A DNA stretch of 64,000 nt from Nocardia wallacei (lineage in GTDB: Bacteria > Actinomycetota > Actinomycetes > Mycobacteriales > Mycobacteriaceae). The DNA lies in NCBI RefSeq assembly GCF_014466955.1, contig NZ_AP023396.1:5270001-5334000 (forward strand), given 5' to 3'. Made by a program: the position numbers and the translations under genes. Each line of letters opens with the position of its first letter. The first letter of the stretch is position 1. The notes under the pieces were generated by a model. That model saw only the letters and a list, made by a program, of their open reading frames with translations. It was not told where the DNA came from and made no database searches. Positions 9,184 to 20,402 of the stretch are shown here, in pieces.

Positions 9184-9687
9184 GTGACGAAGTGGCTGAA
9201 TCCCATCGAACAGCGAGCTTGGCGGACTCTTGTCGCGCTGACGACTCGGCTACCAGCGGCGATGGATACCCAGCTGCAACGTGAGTCGGGCGTAACGCAT
9301 TTCGAGTACTTCGTGATGGAACTACTGACCGAAGAGCCCGGCCATCGCCTGCAGTTGAGCGAACTTGCCTACAAGGCAAATGCATCGCTATCTCGGCTGT
9401 CGCATGTGGTCACCAAATTGGAACGGCTCGGCTGGGCCACACGCGAGTCGATGCGCGGACGACGCGGCGCCCACGCGGTGCTGACCGACGCCGGCTACCG
9501 CAAGGTCGAACAGGCCCGCCCCGGCTATCTGTCGGCGGTGCGCGGCCTGGTGTTCGACGGGCTCGACGAAACCCGGACCGAGGAGTTGCTGGAACTGGGC
9601 GAGCTGCTGGTGGCACAGCTCGACGCCGGTCTGGCCCGGGGCATCGGACGGTCCGGCCCGAATCCGGCGGACAACGGCGAGGAGTAG
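9184..9687 (+). CDS. MarR-family transcriptional regulator
   Basis: A winged-helix regulator, 167 aa from GTG 9184 (GAGAGGG precedes it by about 7 nt; an in-frame GTG at 9169 would add 5 residues). The body matches MarR: THFEYFVMELLTEEPGHRLQLSELAYKANASLSRLSHVVTKLE (dimer helix, helix-turn-helix and recognition helix), then the wing GWATRESMRGRRGAHAVLTDAG and C-terminal dimerisation helices. The ligand and targets are unknown. It is tandem with the membrane-protein gene, 156 bp downstream of it, with its own upstream palindrome, so autoregulation is likely. Confidence 0.88.
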   Translation: MTKWLNPIEQRAWRTLVALTTRLPAAMDTQLQRESGVTHFEYFVMELLTEEPGHRLQLSELAYKANASLSRLSHVVTKLERLGWATRESMRGRRGAHAVLTDAGYRKVEQARPGYLSAVRGLVFDGLDETRTEELLELGELLVAQLDAGLARGIGRSGPNPADNGEE

Positions 9688-9693
9688 GCCGGG

Positions 9694-10041
9694 TCAGGAT
9701 CGGTCGGTCAGCAGCACGTCACCGTCCCAGCAGGTGTGCGTGCCCGTGTGGCAGGCCGCGCCCTCCTGGTCGACGAGCAGCAGCACGGTGTCGCCGTCGC
9801 AATCCAGACGGACCTCGTGCACGTACTGGGTGTGGCCGGACGTCTCGCCCTTGACCCACAGCTGCTGCCGGGAGCGGGAGAAGTAGGTCGCCTGACGGGT
9901 CGCGAGGGTCCGCGCCAGCGCCTCGTCGTCCATCCACGCCATCATCAGCACGTCACCGGTGCCGCGCTCCTGCGCGATCGCCGCGACCAGCCCGGCCTCG
10001 TTGCGCTTGAGGCGGGCGGCGATGGCGGGATCCAGACTCAT
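9694..10041 (-). CDS. hisI: Phosphoribosyl-AMP cyclohydrolase
   Basis: Third step of histidine synthesis: opens the purine ring of PR-AMP using zinc. 115 aa, the stand-alone cyclohydrolase type not fused to HisE. Family blocks present: [36 protein letters not shown] and [16 protein letters not shown], with the metal-binding CDGD and CHTGTHTCW cysteines and histidine. It follows hisF by 35 bp and ends the hisA-hisN-hisF-hisI unit. Its stop is convergent with the MarR gene just 6 bp away. Confidence 0.97.
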   Translation of the reverse strand: MSLDPAIAARLKRNEAGLVAAIAQERGTGDVLMMAWMDDEALARTLATRQATYFSRSRQQLWVKGETSGHTQYVHEVRLDCDGDTVLLLVDQEGAACHTGTHTCWDGDVLLTDRS

Positions 10042-10076
10042 GCAGACCTTTATATCAATGCGCCCGCGCCCGGCGG

Positions 10077-10850
10077 TCAGCGGACGACGATGCCCTCGCC
10101 CCGCATCGCGTCCTTGACCTGCGGGATGGTCAGATCGCCGAAGTGGAAGACGCTGGCGGCGAGCACCGCGTCGGCGCCCGTCCGCACGGCCGGGGCGAAG
10201 TGCTCGACCCGGCCCGCGCCGCCGCTGGCGATGATCGGCACCGATACCGCCTTGCGGACCGCCTCGATCATCGGCAGGTCGAAGCCGCCCTTGGTGCCGT
10301 CGGCGTCCATCGAGTTGAGCAGGATCTCCCCGACACCCAGTTCGGCGCCGCGCGACGCCCACTCGATCGCGTCGAGGCCGGTGCCGCGCTTGCCGCCGTG
10401 CGTGGTCACCTCCCATCCGGACGGTGTCGGCGCGGTGCCGTCGGGCACGCGGCGCGCGTCCACCGACAGCACGATGCACTGCGACCCGAACCGCTGCGAC
10501 ATCTCGCGCAGGATCTCCGGGTTGGCGATGGCCGCGGTGTTGACCGACACCTTGTCCGCACCGGCGCGCAGCAGCCGGTCGACATCCGCGACCGTGCGTA
10601 CACCACCGCCGACGGTGAGCGGGATGAAGATCTGCTCGGCGGTGCGGGTCACCACGTCGATCATGGTGCCGCGGTCGCCGGAGGAGGCGGTGACGTCCAG
10701 GAAGGTCAGTTCGTCGGCGCCCTGCGCGTCGTAGGCCGCGGCCAGTTCCACCGGATCGCCCGCGTCGCGCAGGTTCTCGAAGTTCACGCCCTTCACGACG
10801 CGACCGGCGTCGACGTCCAGGCACGGGATCACGCGTACGGCCAGTGTCAT
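10077..10850 (-). CDS. hisF: Imidazole glycerol phosphate synthase, cyclase subunit
   Basis: With HisH, converts PRFAR to imidazole glycerol phosphate and AICAR. A 257-aa TIM barrel: [17 protein letters not shown] carries the catalytic Asp of strand 1, with [34 protein letters not shown] (second catalytic Asp) and IIASGGAG following. The start at ATG 10850 overlaps the preceding phosphatase stop as ATGA. Its partner hisH is about 2.7 kb away, beyond the interruption in the his cluster. Confidence 0.98.
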   Translation of the reverse strand: MTLAVRVIPCLDVDAGRVVKGVNFENLRDAGDPVELAAAYDAQGADELTFLDVTASSGDRGTMIDVVTRTAEQIFIPLTVGGGVRTVADVDRLLRAGADKVSVNTAAIANPEILREMSQRFGSQCIVLSVDARRVPDGTAPTPSGWEVTTHGGKRGTGLDAIEWASRGAELGVGEILLNSMDADGTKGGFDLPMIEAVRKAVSVPIIASGGAGRVEHFAPAVRTGADAVLAASVFHFGDLTIPQVKDAMRGEGIVVR

Positions 10851-11683
10851 TGCGCCCTCTCGGAAGTTCCGGCATCGCCGCCGCGACGCGTGGCGACCGC
10901 GCTGTCGATCAGTTCCAGCAGTTCCCCGTGCACGCCGGGCGCCGCCGCGAGCACAGACTTCGAGGTGATGGTCCACGGCTCGCCGCGCAGATCGGTGACC
11001 ACTCCCCCGGCGGCGCGCACCAGCGCCACGCCCGCCGCGTTGTCCCACGGGTGATGGCCGAACACGACCGCCCCGCCGAGCACGCCGGAGGCGGTGAACG
11101 CCAGGTCGATTCCCGTGGAGCCGTGCATGCGCAGCCGCCCGGACAATCGGCTCAACGCGCCGAGCAGGTCGAACCGGAAGCGGCCCGGGATGCGGCCGTG
11201 GCTGTCGATGTTGAACGCGCCGAAACCGATCATCGCCTCCGACAGCCGCCCGGACTCCAAGGGCGGCAACGGTTTTCCGTCCAGCAGCACCGGACCGCCG
11301 ACGGCGGCGGCGTAGCGGCGGCCCAGCAGCGGCAGCCAGGTCAGGCCCAGCACCGGCTCGCCGCCGTCCACCAGGGCCAGCAGCATGCCCGAAAGCGGAT
11401 GTCCGGCAGAGTAATTGAAGGTGCCGTCGATCGGGTCGAGCACCCAGGCGGTGCCGGAGGTGAGTTCGGGGCCGCCGAATTCCTCGCCGTGCACCGGGAT
11501 TCCGGTCTGCTCCCGCAGCTGCGCCGACAGCGTACGTTCCAGTTCGAGATCCAGTTCGGTGGCGAAGTCGCCGCGCCCCTTGCTGACCGCGCTCGGTGCG
11601 CCGACGCCCTCGACGAAACGCGGGGTGACGGAATCCAGTACGTCGCCGGCGACGGCGAGCAGCCCGGCCCGATCGATACTCAT
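10847..11683 (-). CDS. Inositol-monophosphatase-family phosphatase, probable histidinol-phosphatase
   Basis: A 278-aa protein from ATG 11683, member of the Mg2+-dependent FIG/IMPase superfamily. The metal-binding set is complete: [17 protein letters not shown] and [17 protein letters not shown]. It corresponds to impA of M. tuberculosis, which sits between hisA and hisF. In actinobacteria without a PHP- or HAD-type histidinol-phosphatase, an IMPase-family HisN does that step, and this position in the his cluster makes histidinol-phosphate a good candidate substrate. Inositol-1-phosphate remains possible. It overlaps hisF by ATGA. Confidence 0.88.
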   Translation of the reverse strand: MSIDRAGLLAVAGDVLDSVTPRFVEGVGAPSAVSKGRGDFATELDLELERTLSAQLREQTGIPVHGEEFGGPELTSGTAWVLDPIDGTFNYSAGHPLSGMLLALVDGGEPVLGLTWLPLLGRRYAAAVGGPVLLDGKPLPPLESGRLSEAMIGFGAFNIDSHGRIPGRFRFDLLGALSRLSGRLRMHGSTGIDLAFTASGVLGGAVVFGHHPWDNAAGVALVRAAGGVVTDLRGEPWTITSKSVLAAAPGVHGELLELIDSAVATRRGGDAGTSERAQ

Positions 11684-11687
11684 ACCC

Positions 11688-12419
11688 TCAGCGCACCGCG
11701 TCCAGCGCCTCGGGCAGGGTGAAACGCCCGGCGTACAAGGCCTTTCCGACGATCGCGCCCTCCACACCCTCGGGGACCAGGGTCGCGATGGCGCGCAGAT
11801 CGTCGAGGGTGGACACCCCGCCGGAGGCGACCACGGGCGCCTCGGTCGCGTTGGTGACCTCGCCCAGCAGCTCGAGATTGGGGCCGGTGAGGGTGCCGTC
11901 CTTGGTGACGTCGGTGACGACGTAGCGGGCGCAGCCGTCGCGCTCGAGCCGCTCCAGCACCTCCCAGAGGTCGCCGCCGTCGCTGACCCAGCCGCGCCCG
12001 CGCAGCCGGTACTCGCCGTCGATGAGGCGCACGTCCAGGCCGACCGCGATGCGGTCGCCGTACTCGGCGATGGCGCGGGCGCACCACTGCGGGTCCTCCA
12101 GCGCGGCGGTGCCGAGATTGACCCGGGCGCAGCCGGTGGCCAGTGCCGCCTTCAGCGAATCGTCGTCGCGGATGCCGCCGGACAGTTCGACGCGCACGTC
12201 CAGCTCGCCGACGACCTCGGCGAGCAGCTCGCGGTTGGAGCCGCGCCCGAAGGCGGCGTCCAGATCGACCAGATGGACCCACTCGGCACCGGCTTGCTGC
12301 CAGGCCAGCGCGGCCTCACGCGGCGAACCGTAGCTGGTTTCGCTGCCGGCCTCCCCCTGAACCAGGCGCACGGCCTCACCATTGGCGACATCGACGGCGG
12401 GTAGCAAGACAAGACTCAC
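11688..12419 (-). CDS. priA: PriA: dual ProFAR / phosphoribosylanthranilate isomerase
   Basis: Performs the HisA reaction and, in actinobacteria lacking trpF, also the TrpF reaction, so it links the his and trp genes of this window. A 243-aa beta/alpha barrel: [18 protein letters not shown] holds the catalytic Asp (D10) and Arg18, and [16 protein letters not shown] holds the second catalytic Asp. The loop [16 protein letters not shown] contains the Arg and Trp used by mycobacterial PriA to accept both substrates. The GTG start at 12419 lies 6 nt after TAGGCT with no ribosome-binding site, so it appears to head a separate, leaderless his transcription unit. Confidence 0.96.
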   Translation of the reverse strand: MSLVLLPAVDVANGEAVRLVQGEAGSETSYGSPREAALAWQQAGAEWVHLVDLDAAFGRGSNRELLAEVVGELDVRVELSGGIRDDDSLKAALATGCARVNLGTAALEDPQWCARAIAEYGDRIAVGLDVRLIDGEYRLRGRGWVSDGGDLWEVLERLERDGCARYVVTDVTKDGTLTGPNLELLGEVTNATEAPVVASGGVSTLDDLRAIATLVPEGVEGAIVGKALYAGRFTLPEALDAVR

Positions 12420-12425
12420 GCTCGC

Positions 12426-12431
12426 AGCCTA
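12426..12431 (-). promoter_or_regulatory. Leaderless -10 box for priA
   Basis: Read on the minus strand, TAGGCT is followed by GCGAGC and then GTG. It implies that priA, the IMPase gene, hisF and hisI have a promoter of their own after the his cluster was split. Confidence 0.5.
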
Positions 12432-12606
12432 CTGGGCTGCGCCCGAGGTCCCGGCGCCGGGATGGCGCGAATAGGACACCGGTCACGGACGGGCGACCGC
12501 GGTCGCCAGGTTTGCCGGGCCCGTCGCCGGGCTATACGAAGGTGACCGCGCCGCTCCGGCGCGGACGCCCGTTCCCGTTTCCCGTCGACGAGCAAGGATT
12601 CCCGTC

Positions 12607-13086
12607 ATGTTCCGGATCACGCTGCGCCACTTCGCGATTACGCTGCCGCCGGCGGCGGTCGCGGTGTCCGCGCTGGTCGTGACCCCGCCGGCGGCCGCGG
12701 CGCCCACCGATCCGGTCCAGCTGGCCGCCTGCGACTTCGGCCGCCAGCTGACCACTTTCGACTTCAACCGCTACGACGAGTACGACCGTCGGGTGCTGGA
12801 CCGCTCCACGGGGGCGTTCCGCGAGCAGTTCGAAAGTTCCGCCGCCGACCGCCGGGCCCGGGCCACCGGCTCGCACACCATCGCCGAGGCGAAGACGGTC
12901 GAATGCCGCACCGAAGCCGCCGACGCCGAACACGCGGAGATTCTGGTGACCGTCGACCAATCCACCCGCAGCGATGTCACGCTGGGCCTGCCGCAGCCGA
13001 CCCGCTCCAGCATGCGCGTGTTCCTGGACAATGTGGACGGCCGCTGGCTGGCCGGGCGGGTGGATCAGATCCCACCGGCGAACTGA
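12607..13086 (+). CDS. Secreted Mce-associated-like protein
   Basis: A 159-aa product with an N-terminal signal peptide (hydrophobic LPPAAVAVSALVV, then AAAAPTDP, a plausible signal peptidase I site). The mature part resembles the small NTF2-like proteins described as Mce-associated in mycobacteria and nocardiae: FGRQLTTFDFNRYDEYDRRV, then EAKTVECRTEAADAEHAEIL and FLDNVDGRWLAGRVDQI. There is no membrane anchor after the signal. It is transcribed against the his genes and, with the next two features, separates hisH from priA. No mce operon is visible nearby; the role is unknown. Confidence 0.78.
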   Translation: MFRITLRHFAITLPPAAVAVSALVVTPPAAAAPTDPVQLAACDFGRQLTTFDFNRYDEYDRRVLDRSTGAFREQFESSAADRRARATGSHTIAEAKTVECRTEAADAEHAEILVTVDQSTRSDVTLGLPQPTRSSMRVFLDNVDGRWLAGRVDQIPPAN

Positions 13087-13098
13087 GCGCGCCGGAAC

Positions 13099-13200
13099 TC
13101 AGGATCCGGCCGAGCCGCTGTCGGCCCAGCCCGCCGACCAGTATCGCAGCCAGGTCGGCAGATCGAACGCGGTCGCCAGCAGTGCCGGAATGTCGCCCAT
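13099..13200 (-). CDS. Candidate 33-aa protein
   Basis: An ATG at 13200 follows AAAGGGG by 5 nt, a good ribosome-binding site. The product has a hydrophobic-aromatic core, PALLATAFDLPTWLRYWSAG, ending WADSGSAGS. It lies between the tandem repeat downstream of hisH and the convergent secreted-protein gene. There is no known family; its short length leaves real doubt. Confidence 0.4.
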   Translation of the reverse strand: MGDIPALLATAFDLPTWLRYWSAGWADSGSAGS

Positions 13201-13279
13201 CACAGCCCCTTTCGCCGTGCCGAAGTTCAGGTCGATACGACGATAAGCCGTGATTGCCCGATATTCGCCCAGCTATGGT

Positions 13280-13500
13280 CTCCGGCGCGCCGGGGCATGG
13301 AACAGGTACCCACGCCACGAACTCCGGCGCGCCGAGGCATGGAACAGGTACCCACGCCACGAACTCCGGCGCGCCGAGGCATGGAACAGGTACCCACGGC
13401 ACGAACTCCGGCATGCCGGGGGGCATCGGACTTGGTACCCACGCCGCGGTCCCCGGCACGCCGCGGCGTCGAACAGGTACCGAGGCTGCGATCTCCGGCG
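13280..13500. repeat. 42-bp tandem repeat array (five units plus a partial)
   Basis: Units start at 13280, 13322, 13364, 13406 (45 bp) and 13451, with a decaying sixth at 13493. Units 2 and 3 differ at a single base; units 4 and 5 are diverged. Each unit holds GGTACC and a dyad CCGGC-NN-GCCG that remains self-complementary in several units despite a changed centre (GCGC, CATG). Because unit lengths are multiples of three the array is open in frames on both strands and could encode a 14-residue repeat (MEQVPTPRTPARRG), but the reading frames have no convincing start signal. It lies 29 bp beyond the hisH stop. Confidence 0.9.
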
Positions 13501-13528
13501 TGGACAGAAGCGGCCTGACCGGCAGGTA

Positions 13529-14157
13529 CTACAGCGAGCCGATCCAGTTGCGCAGCAGCTGCGCGCCCGCGTCGCCCGACTTCTCGGGGTGGAACTGGGT
13601 GGCGCACAGGGGGCCGTTCTCCACGGCGGCGAGGAAGGGGCCGCCGTGCTCGGCCCAGGTGAGTCTGGCCGGCGCGAGCGTGCCGTTGTCGGGCAGTTCC
13701 CAGGTGCGCGCGGCGTAGGAGTGCACGAAGTAGAAGCGGGTGTCGGCGTCCATCCCGGCGAACAGCACGGTGTCGGCGGGCGCGCGCACGGTGTTCCAGC
13801 CCATGTGCGGCAGCACCTCGGCGGGAAGGCGGTCGACGGTCCCGGGCCATTCCGCGCAGCCCTCGCTCTCGACGCCGAACTCCACGCCGCGCTCGAACAG
13901 GATCTGCATGCCCACGCAGATGCCGAGCACCGGACGACCGCCCGCGAGGCGCTTGCCGATGATGCGTTCCCCGCGCACCGCACGCAGGCCCGCCATGCAG
14001 GCGGCGAACGCACCGACACCAGGCACCACCAGGCCGTCCGCGGCCAGCGCGATCTCCGGATCGGCGGTCACGGTGACATCGGCGCCGGCCCGGATCAGGG
14101 CTCGATTGGCCGAGTGCAGGTTGCCGGAGCCGTAGTCCAGCAGCGCGACCGAAACCG

Positions 14158-14161
<4 letters not shown>
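13529..14161 (-). CDS. hisH: Imidazole glycerol phosphate synthase, glutaminase subunit
   Basis: Class I glutamine amidotransferase that supplies ammonia to HisF. 210 aa; the nucleophile is C82 in LGICVGMQ, and the His/Glu pair lies in [12 protein letters not shown]. The oxyanion loop PGVGAF is present. The GTG at 14161 overlaps the hisB stop as GTGA. It is the last gene of the hisD-hisC-hisB-hisH unit; the next his gene is over 1 kb away across an insertion, whereas in M. tuberculosis hisH and hisA are adjacent. Confidence 0.97.
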
Positions 14162-15968
<1,807 letters not shown>

Positions 15969-16111
15969 CTATCGGTCCACCGGCGGCGGATTCGCGGCGC
16001 GGGCAGTGGCGCCGCGCCGGGCAGCCGGGGCCGAGAGCGATGGGGGCCGATCGTGGAGGCGCTGGCCCCGGGCCCGGCATGCTGGAAGGCGGCTGGAGAT
16101 GATCGCGGTAT

Positions 16112-17449
16112 TCAGTCGAGCTGTTCGAACCTGGCCCGGACCGCCTGGCCGTGGGCGGGCAGGTCCTCGGCGTTCGCCAGGGCCACCACGTGCCCCGACA
16201 CATCCTTCAACGCCGACTCGCTGTACTCCACGACGTGGATGCCACGCAGGAAGGTCTGCACGCTCAGGCCCGACGAGTGCCGCGCACACCCGGCGGTGGG
16301 GAGCACATGGTTCGATCCGGCGCAATAGTCGCCGAGGCTCACCGGGGACCAGGCGCCGACGAATACCGCTCCGGCGCTGCGGACGCGCGCCGCGACGGCG
16401 GGCGCGTCGGCGGTCTGGATCTCCAGATGCTCAGCGGCATAGGCGTTCACGACGCGCAGGCCCTGTTCGATGCCGTCGACCAGGACGGTGCCGGATTGCT
16501 TGCCGGACAACGCTTCCGCGACGCGCTCGCGGTGCTTGACGACGGCCAGCTGCGCGTTGATCGCGGCGTCGACGGCGTCGGCCAGTTCGGCACTGTCGGT
16601 GACCAGGACGCTGGCGGCGAGTACGTCGTGCTCGGCCTGGCTGATCAGGTCGGCGGCGACGTGCACCGGGTCGGCGGTGGCGTCGGCGAGTATCGCGATC
16701 TCGGTGGGTCCGGCCTCGGCGTCGATGCCGACCAGGCCGCGGCACAGCCGCTTGGCCGCGGTGACGTAGATATTGCCGGGGCCGGTGATCATGTCGACCG
16801 GGGCCAGCGGGGCCTCGTCGGTGTCGGTGCCGCCGTAGGACAGCAGCGCGACCGCCTGTGCGCCGCCGACCGCCCAGACCTCGTCGACGCCGAGCAGTTT
16901 CGCGGCGGCCAGGACGGTCGGGTGCGGCAAGCCGTCGAACTGTGCCTGCGGCGGCGAGGCCACCACCAGCGATTCCACCCCGGCGGCCTGTGCGGGAACG
17001 ACGTTCATCACCACACTGGACGGGTAGACGGCGTTGCCGCCGGGCACGTACAGGCCGACCCGCTCGACGGGCACCCAGCGCTCGGTGACGGTGCCGCCCG
17101 GGACGACCTCGGTGGTGGTGTCGGTGCGGCGCTGGTCGGCGTGCACGCGGCGGGTGCGCTCGATGGCGACCTCCAGCGCGGCGCGCACCTGCGGGTCGAG
17201 TTGTGCCAGCGCGCGGTCCGATGCGGCGGCCGGGACCCGGATCGCGGCGGGCGTCACGCCGTCGAACTTCGCGCTGAATTCCAGGGCGGCCGCGACGCCG
17301 CGGTCGCGGATCGCCTCGACCACCGGACGCACCTGATGCAGCACCGAGTCGACGTCGACTCCCCCGCGCGGCAGCGCGGTGCGCAGCTCGGCAGCGGAGG
17401 GAGTGCGACCGCGCAGATCGACGCGGGCGAGCTCGATGCGGGAGGTCAT
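16112..17449 (-). CDS. hisD: Histidinol dehydrogenase
   Basis: Zinc enzyme catalysing the last two NAD-dependent oxidations to histidine. 445 aa from ATG 17449; longer in-frame starts run into the repeat-bearing upstream region. It contains [70 protein letters not shown] (zinc/substrate ligands) and [15 protein letters not shown]. It heads the first his transcription unit, and transcription diverges here from the PPOX gene. Confidence 0.98.
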   Translation of the reverse strand: MTSRIELARVDLRGRTPSAAELRTALPRGGVDVDSVLHQVRPVVEAIRDRGVAAALEFSAKFDGVTPAAIRVPAAASDRALAQLDPQVRAALEVAIERTRRVHADQRRTDTTTEVVPGGTVTERWVPVERVGLYVPGGNAVYPSSVVMNVVPAQAAGVESLVVASPPQAQFDGLPHPTVLAAAKLLGVDEVWAVGGAQAVALLSYGGTDTDEAPLAPVDMITGPGNIYVTAAKRLCRGLVGIDAEAGPTEIAILADATADPVHVAADLISQAEHDVLAASVLVTDSAELADAVDAAINAQLAVVKHRERVAEALSGKQSGTVLVDGIEQGLRVVNAYAAEHLEIQTADAPAVAARVRSAGAVFVGAWSPVSLGDYCAGSNHVLPTAGCARHSSGLSVQTFLRGIHVVEYSESALKDVSGHVVALANAEDLPAHGQAVRARFEQLD

Positions 17450-17470
17450 AGCGGTGCGGAGTCCTTGTCT

Positions 17471-17517
17471 GTGCCGGTGGTCGCGGTCTGTGCCGGTGGT
17501 CGCGGTGTGTGCCGGTG
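17471..17517. repeat. 19-bp direct repeats upstream of hisD
   Basis: GTGCCGGTGGTCGCGGTCT at 17471 is repeated at 17490 with one change and partly at 17509. The repeats lie in the leader or promoter region of hisD, 22-68 bp before its ATG. In the hisD sense they are rich in CAC and CCG triplets, but no start codon opens a His-rich leader peptide. Confidence 0.7.
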
Positions 17518-17642
17518 ACGTCCGGCCGTTTACCAGACTATCGGGTCGTGCCCAGCGGTTTTCCGGCCGCCCGCCGCGGGTGCCGGGGGCATGAATACCA
17601 TCGGCAGGCTGTTCTGATCGCGTTTCGACCCCAGGAGGACCC

Positions 17643-18050
17643 ATGCCGACCATCGAGATTTCCGGGAAAGCCCGTGACCTGCTGGAACGTCCGCTCTTCG
17701 CGAGTCTCGCGACCACCCGGCCGGACGGCGCGCCGCAGGTGAACCCGATGTGGTTCGTGTGGGACGGCGAATTCCTCTGGTTCACCCACACCACTTCCCG
17801 TCAGAAGTTCCGGAACGTGGCGCACGAGCCCCGCGTATCGATCTCCATCTACGACCCCGCCGACCCCTATCACTACATCGAGGTCCGCGGCGTGGTCGAC
17901 CGCATCGACGACGACCCCGACGGCGCTCTGTTCACCCGCCTGTCCGAGCGCTACGGCAACGGTTCGGTGGTGCCCCCGGACGCCAAGGTCCGCGTGGCGA
18001 TCGCCGTCCGCCCGACCAGCATCGCGGGCAACGCCACCCGCGGCGACTGA
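17643..18050 (+). CDS. PPOX-class F420/flavin-dependent enzyme (Rv1155-like)
   Basis: A 135-aa split-barrel protein of the pyridoxamine-5'-phosphate-oxidase superfamily; actinobacterial members of this size (TIGR03618-like) usually bind F420 or FMN and reduce varied substrates. The start of the barrel, [30 protein letters not shown], is typical, as are [20 protein letters not shown] and [14 protein letters not shown]. The ATG at 17643 follows CAGGAGGACCC, a strong ribosome-binding site. It is monocistronic, divergent from hisD; the substrate is unknown. Confidence 0.88.
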   Translation: MPTIEISGKARDLLERPLFASLATTRPDGAPQVNPMWFVWDGEFLWFTHTTSRQKFRNVAHEPRVSISIYDPADPYHYIEVRGVVDRIDDDPDGALFTRLSERYGNGSVVPPDAKVRVAIAVRPTSIAGNATRGD

Positions 18051-18172
18051 ACCGCGGCTCCGCTCGCTGGAGACCGCGAGGGCGGGTGGATCTCCGGCGA
18101 GCCGACGGGGGTGGAACACCTTCGCTGTCAAGGCGATTCGTGCCGCCTGCCGGAATCGGGCGGCGAGTCCGT

Positions 18173-18772
18173 TCAGCCGAGGCGTTCGCGGAGGATCGCG
18201 ACGCCGTCACCCTCCAGATCATCGAGGGCGGCGGGACGGCCGACCATGACCAGCGCCAGGGCCTCCCCCGGCCCGCGCACCTCCGGCCCCTTGCCCCGCG
18301 ACCATTCCACATCGGTGGCGACATACCGCAGCCCGCGGGTGTAGCGCCGCGGGAACGCGAACGGGTCGGGATGCGACAGCACCGCCACCAGCCGCTCCGC
18401 CGGAACCTCACGCGCCCGCCCGAGCGGACGGCGAATGTCCTGTTGATGCACGAACATGTCCGCCAAGGCGATCCCCGGCGCCATGCGCGTAAACCACCCA
18501 CCCGCACCGTCGAGCCGATCAATCAGCTCCTCGGTAGGCCGCGCCCCGAACTCCCGCACGAGCAGATCGTTCACCCCGTCCACCGACCGCCCTCGCACGG
18601 TGAACCCGAGATAGGTCCCCAGCGACACGGTATCGGTCTGCAGATGCGCCACCACATCCCGCACCCGCCACCCCGCACACAGCGACGGGGTCTCCCACTC
18701 TTCCTCGGACAACTCCCGCAGCAGCGAAACCAACTCGCCCCGCTCCGCCCTGAGCATCTCCCGTGTATCCAC
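18173..18772 (-). CDS. DinB-fold, mycothiol-dependent maleylpyruvate-isomerase-like protein
   Basis: A 199-aa four-helix-bundle protein resembling the TIGR03083/MDMPI family: LLRELSEEEWETPSLCAGWRVRDVVAHL at the N terminus gives the first metal-type His (VVAHL), and MFVHQQDIRRPLG a second. Members are often mycothiol S-transferases or unassigned. The GTG at 18772 follows a TAGGCT box by 6 nt with no ribosome-binding site, so it is likely leaderless. The substrate is unknown. Confidence 0.8.
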   Translation of the reverse strand: MDTREMLRAERGELVSLLRELSEEEWETPSLCAGWRVRDVVAHLQTDTVSLGTYLGFTVRGRSVDGVNDLLVREFGARPTEELIDRLDGAGGWFTRMAPGIALADMFVHQQDIRRPLGRAREVPAERLVAVLSHPDPFAFPRRYTRGLRYVATDVEWSRGKGPEVRGPGEALALVMVGRPAALDDLEGDGVAILRERLG

Positions 18773-18778
18773 GCTGAA

Positions 18779-18784
18779 AGCCTA
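18779..18784 (-). promoter_or_regulatory. Leaderless -10 box for the DinB-like gene
   Basis: TAGGCT on the minus strand, then TTCAGC, then GTG. Confidence 0.5.
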
Positions 18785-18842
18785 ACCGGGACAACATTTT
18801 CGCGATACCCGCGCGAGGCGGCCACACCCGCCGGGTGTCCGG

Positions 18843-20402
18843 TCAGGCGCGGGTGTCGCTGTCGATCAGTAGCTTTCCGTTGCTCGACTTGATCAGACGC
18901 AGGGTCACAGAGTTGTTCTGTCCGCTCTTGTAGGTCACGCTGGCGACCCCGATATCGATCGAGCCGTCGGCATTGGCGCTACCACCGCTCTGCACGTCGA
19001 TCGTGTTGAAGCCGATCACCCGATTCTGCTGCCAGTACGTGCGGAATTCCTGCTGGCTTCCGTAAACCTGCTGCGCGGCAGGGGTCAGCTGGTTCCAGGC
19101 ACTGCTCGGGTCCGATGTCGTCAGGGTCTCGTAGAAGTCCTGGGTCGCGTCGATGGCCTGGTTCGAGTTCACCGTGCCCGCGCTCTTGGTCTGACCCAGG
19201 GCGCCCGTGCTCGGCTCGCTGGTGCGGGCCGGGGCGGAGGTGGAGGCCGAACCTGCCTCGGACGACGGGGGGTTGGTGCCGCCGGGAGAGAACAGGAAGT
19301 ACATGGCGGCGGCGACTATTGCTACGCCGGCGAGGACTCCGCCCCAGACCAGGGCCTTGCGGCCGCCGGCGGAGGGTGGGGGTTCGGCGGAGCGGACGGG
19401 GTGGGAGCGGGTTTCGGGGTGGGAGCCGTTGGGAACCGGGCGCACGCGTGGCAGGTCGGGCTCGGAAATCGTTGCGGCCGTTGCCATCATCTCGGCGGTG
19501 GAGATGTCGGCCTGGGCGGAGCGGCGATCCAGGGTACGGGTGGCGCGGCGGGCGGCGGGCCGATGCGTGGCGAGCATGCGGGTGCTCTCCGCGCCGTCGC
19601 CGAATTCGGCGAAATCGGCCAGCTGGTCGCGGACGTCGGTCATGCTGGGCCGATCCTCGGGATCGAAGCTCAGCAGCGACAGCAGCAGATCGGTCAGAGG
19701 CCCGGCGTTGCGCGGCTCACCGAGTTGGCCGTTGGCGGCGGCGTACAGCAGCGCCAGCGGGTTCGGATTGGTGCCGTAGGGCGGCTCACCCTCGAGCGAG
19801 TGGAAAAGCGTTGCGCCGAGGGCGAATACGTCGGCGGCCGGGGTCGGCTCGGCGCCGCGGGCCACCTCGGGCGCCAGGTACGCCGCGGTGCCGGAGATCA
19901 GCCCCGTCGCGGTCAGCGTGACGTCGCCCTTGGCCTTGGAGATGCCGAAGTCGGTGATCTTCACCGTGCCGTTCTCGCCGAGCAGCACGTTGCCGGGTTT
20001 GACGTCGCGGTGCACGATGCCCGCCCGGTGCGCGGCCACCAGCGCCGACGCCACCTGCTCGCCGATGCGGGCGACCTGCGGCAGCGGCAGCGTGCCCTGC
20101 GAGGACAGCACCACCGCCAGGCTCTGCGACGGTAGGTATTCCATGATCAGGCACGGGTCGCCCGCATGGTCGGTGATGTCGAAGACGACGATCGCGTTCG
20201 GGTGCTGGAAGCGGGCGGCGTTGCGGGCCTCGCGGGAGGCACGCTGCCGCACTATGTCCTTCTCGCCCGGCGGCAGGCTGGGCTGAGTGAGGATCTGCTT
20301 GATCGCAACCGAACGCTCCAGTCGCTCGTCGACGGCACGCCAGACGACGCCCGTGCCGCCGCTACCAATCCGCTCGACCAGGCGGTAATGCCCTGCGATC
20401 AC
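18843..20402 (-). CDS. Membrane Ser/Thr protein kinase (PknB/PknD-like) with extracytoplasmic domain
   Basis: A 519-aa receptor-type kinase. The kinase domain spans residues 1-265: glycine-rich loop GSGGTGVVW, K35 in VAIKQ, catalytic HRDVKPGN (131-138), DFG (151-153) and APE in YLAPEV. A polar juxtamembrane region of about 85 residues follows, then one membrane span (351-373, LVWGGVLAGVAIVAAAMYFLF), a Ser/Thr/Pro linker, and an external domain of about 110 residues of NTF2-like appearance (QAIDATQDFYETL ... LTPAAQQVYGSQQEF). The start is GTG 20402. A TACACT box near 20490 could be its promoter. The signal and targets are unknown; the neighbouring transpeptidase suggests cell-wall control. Confidence 0.93.
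   Translation of the reverse strand: MIAGHYRLVERIGSGGTGVVWRAVDERLERSVAIKQILTQPSLPPGEKDIVRQRASREARNAARFQHPNAIVVFDITDHAGDPCLIMEYLPSQSLAVVLSSQGTLPLPQVARIGEQVASALVAAHRAGIVHRDVKPGNVLLGENGTVKITDFGISKAKGDVTLTATGLISGTAAYLAPEVARGAEPTPAADVFALGATLFHSLEGEPPYGTNPNPLALLYAAANGQLGEPRNAGPLTDLLLSLLSFDPEDRPSMTDVRDQLADFAEFGDGAESTRMLATHRPAARRATRTLDRRSAQADISTAEMMATAATISEPDLPRVRPVPNGSHPETRSHPVRSAEPPPSAGGRKALVWGGVLAGVAIVAAAMYFLFSPGGTNPPSSEAGSASTSAPARTSEPSTGALGQTKSAGTVNSNQAIDATQDFYETLTTSDPSSAWNQLTPAAQQVYGSQQEFRTYWQQNRVIGFNTIDVQSGGSANADGSIDIGVASVTYKSGQNNSVTLRLIKSSNGKLLIDSDTRA

Noticed and set aside
13280..13500. CRISPR array
   Set aside because: The repeats are contiguous with no unique spacers, and there are no cas genes.
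17450..17530. His-codon-rich attenuator leader peptide for hisD
   Set aside because: CAC triplets occur, but no ATG or GTG opens a frame through them, and a stop precedes them in the relevant frame.
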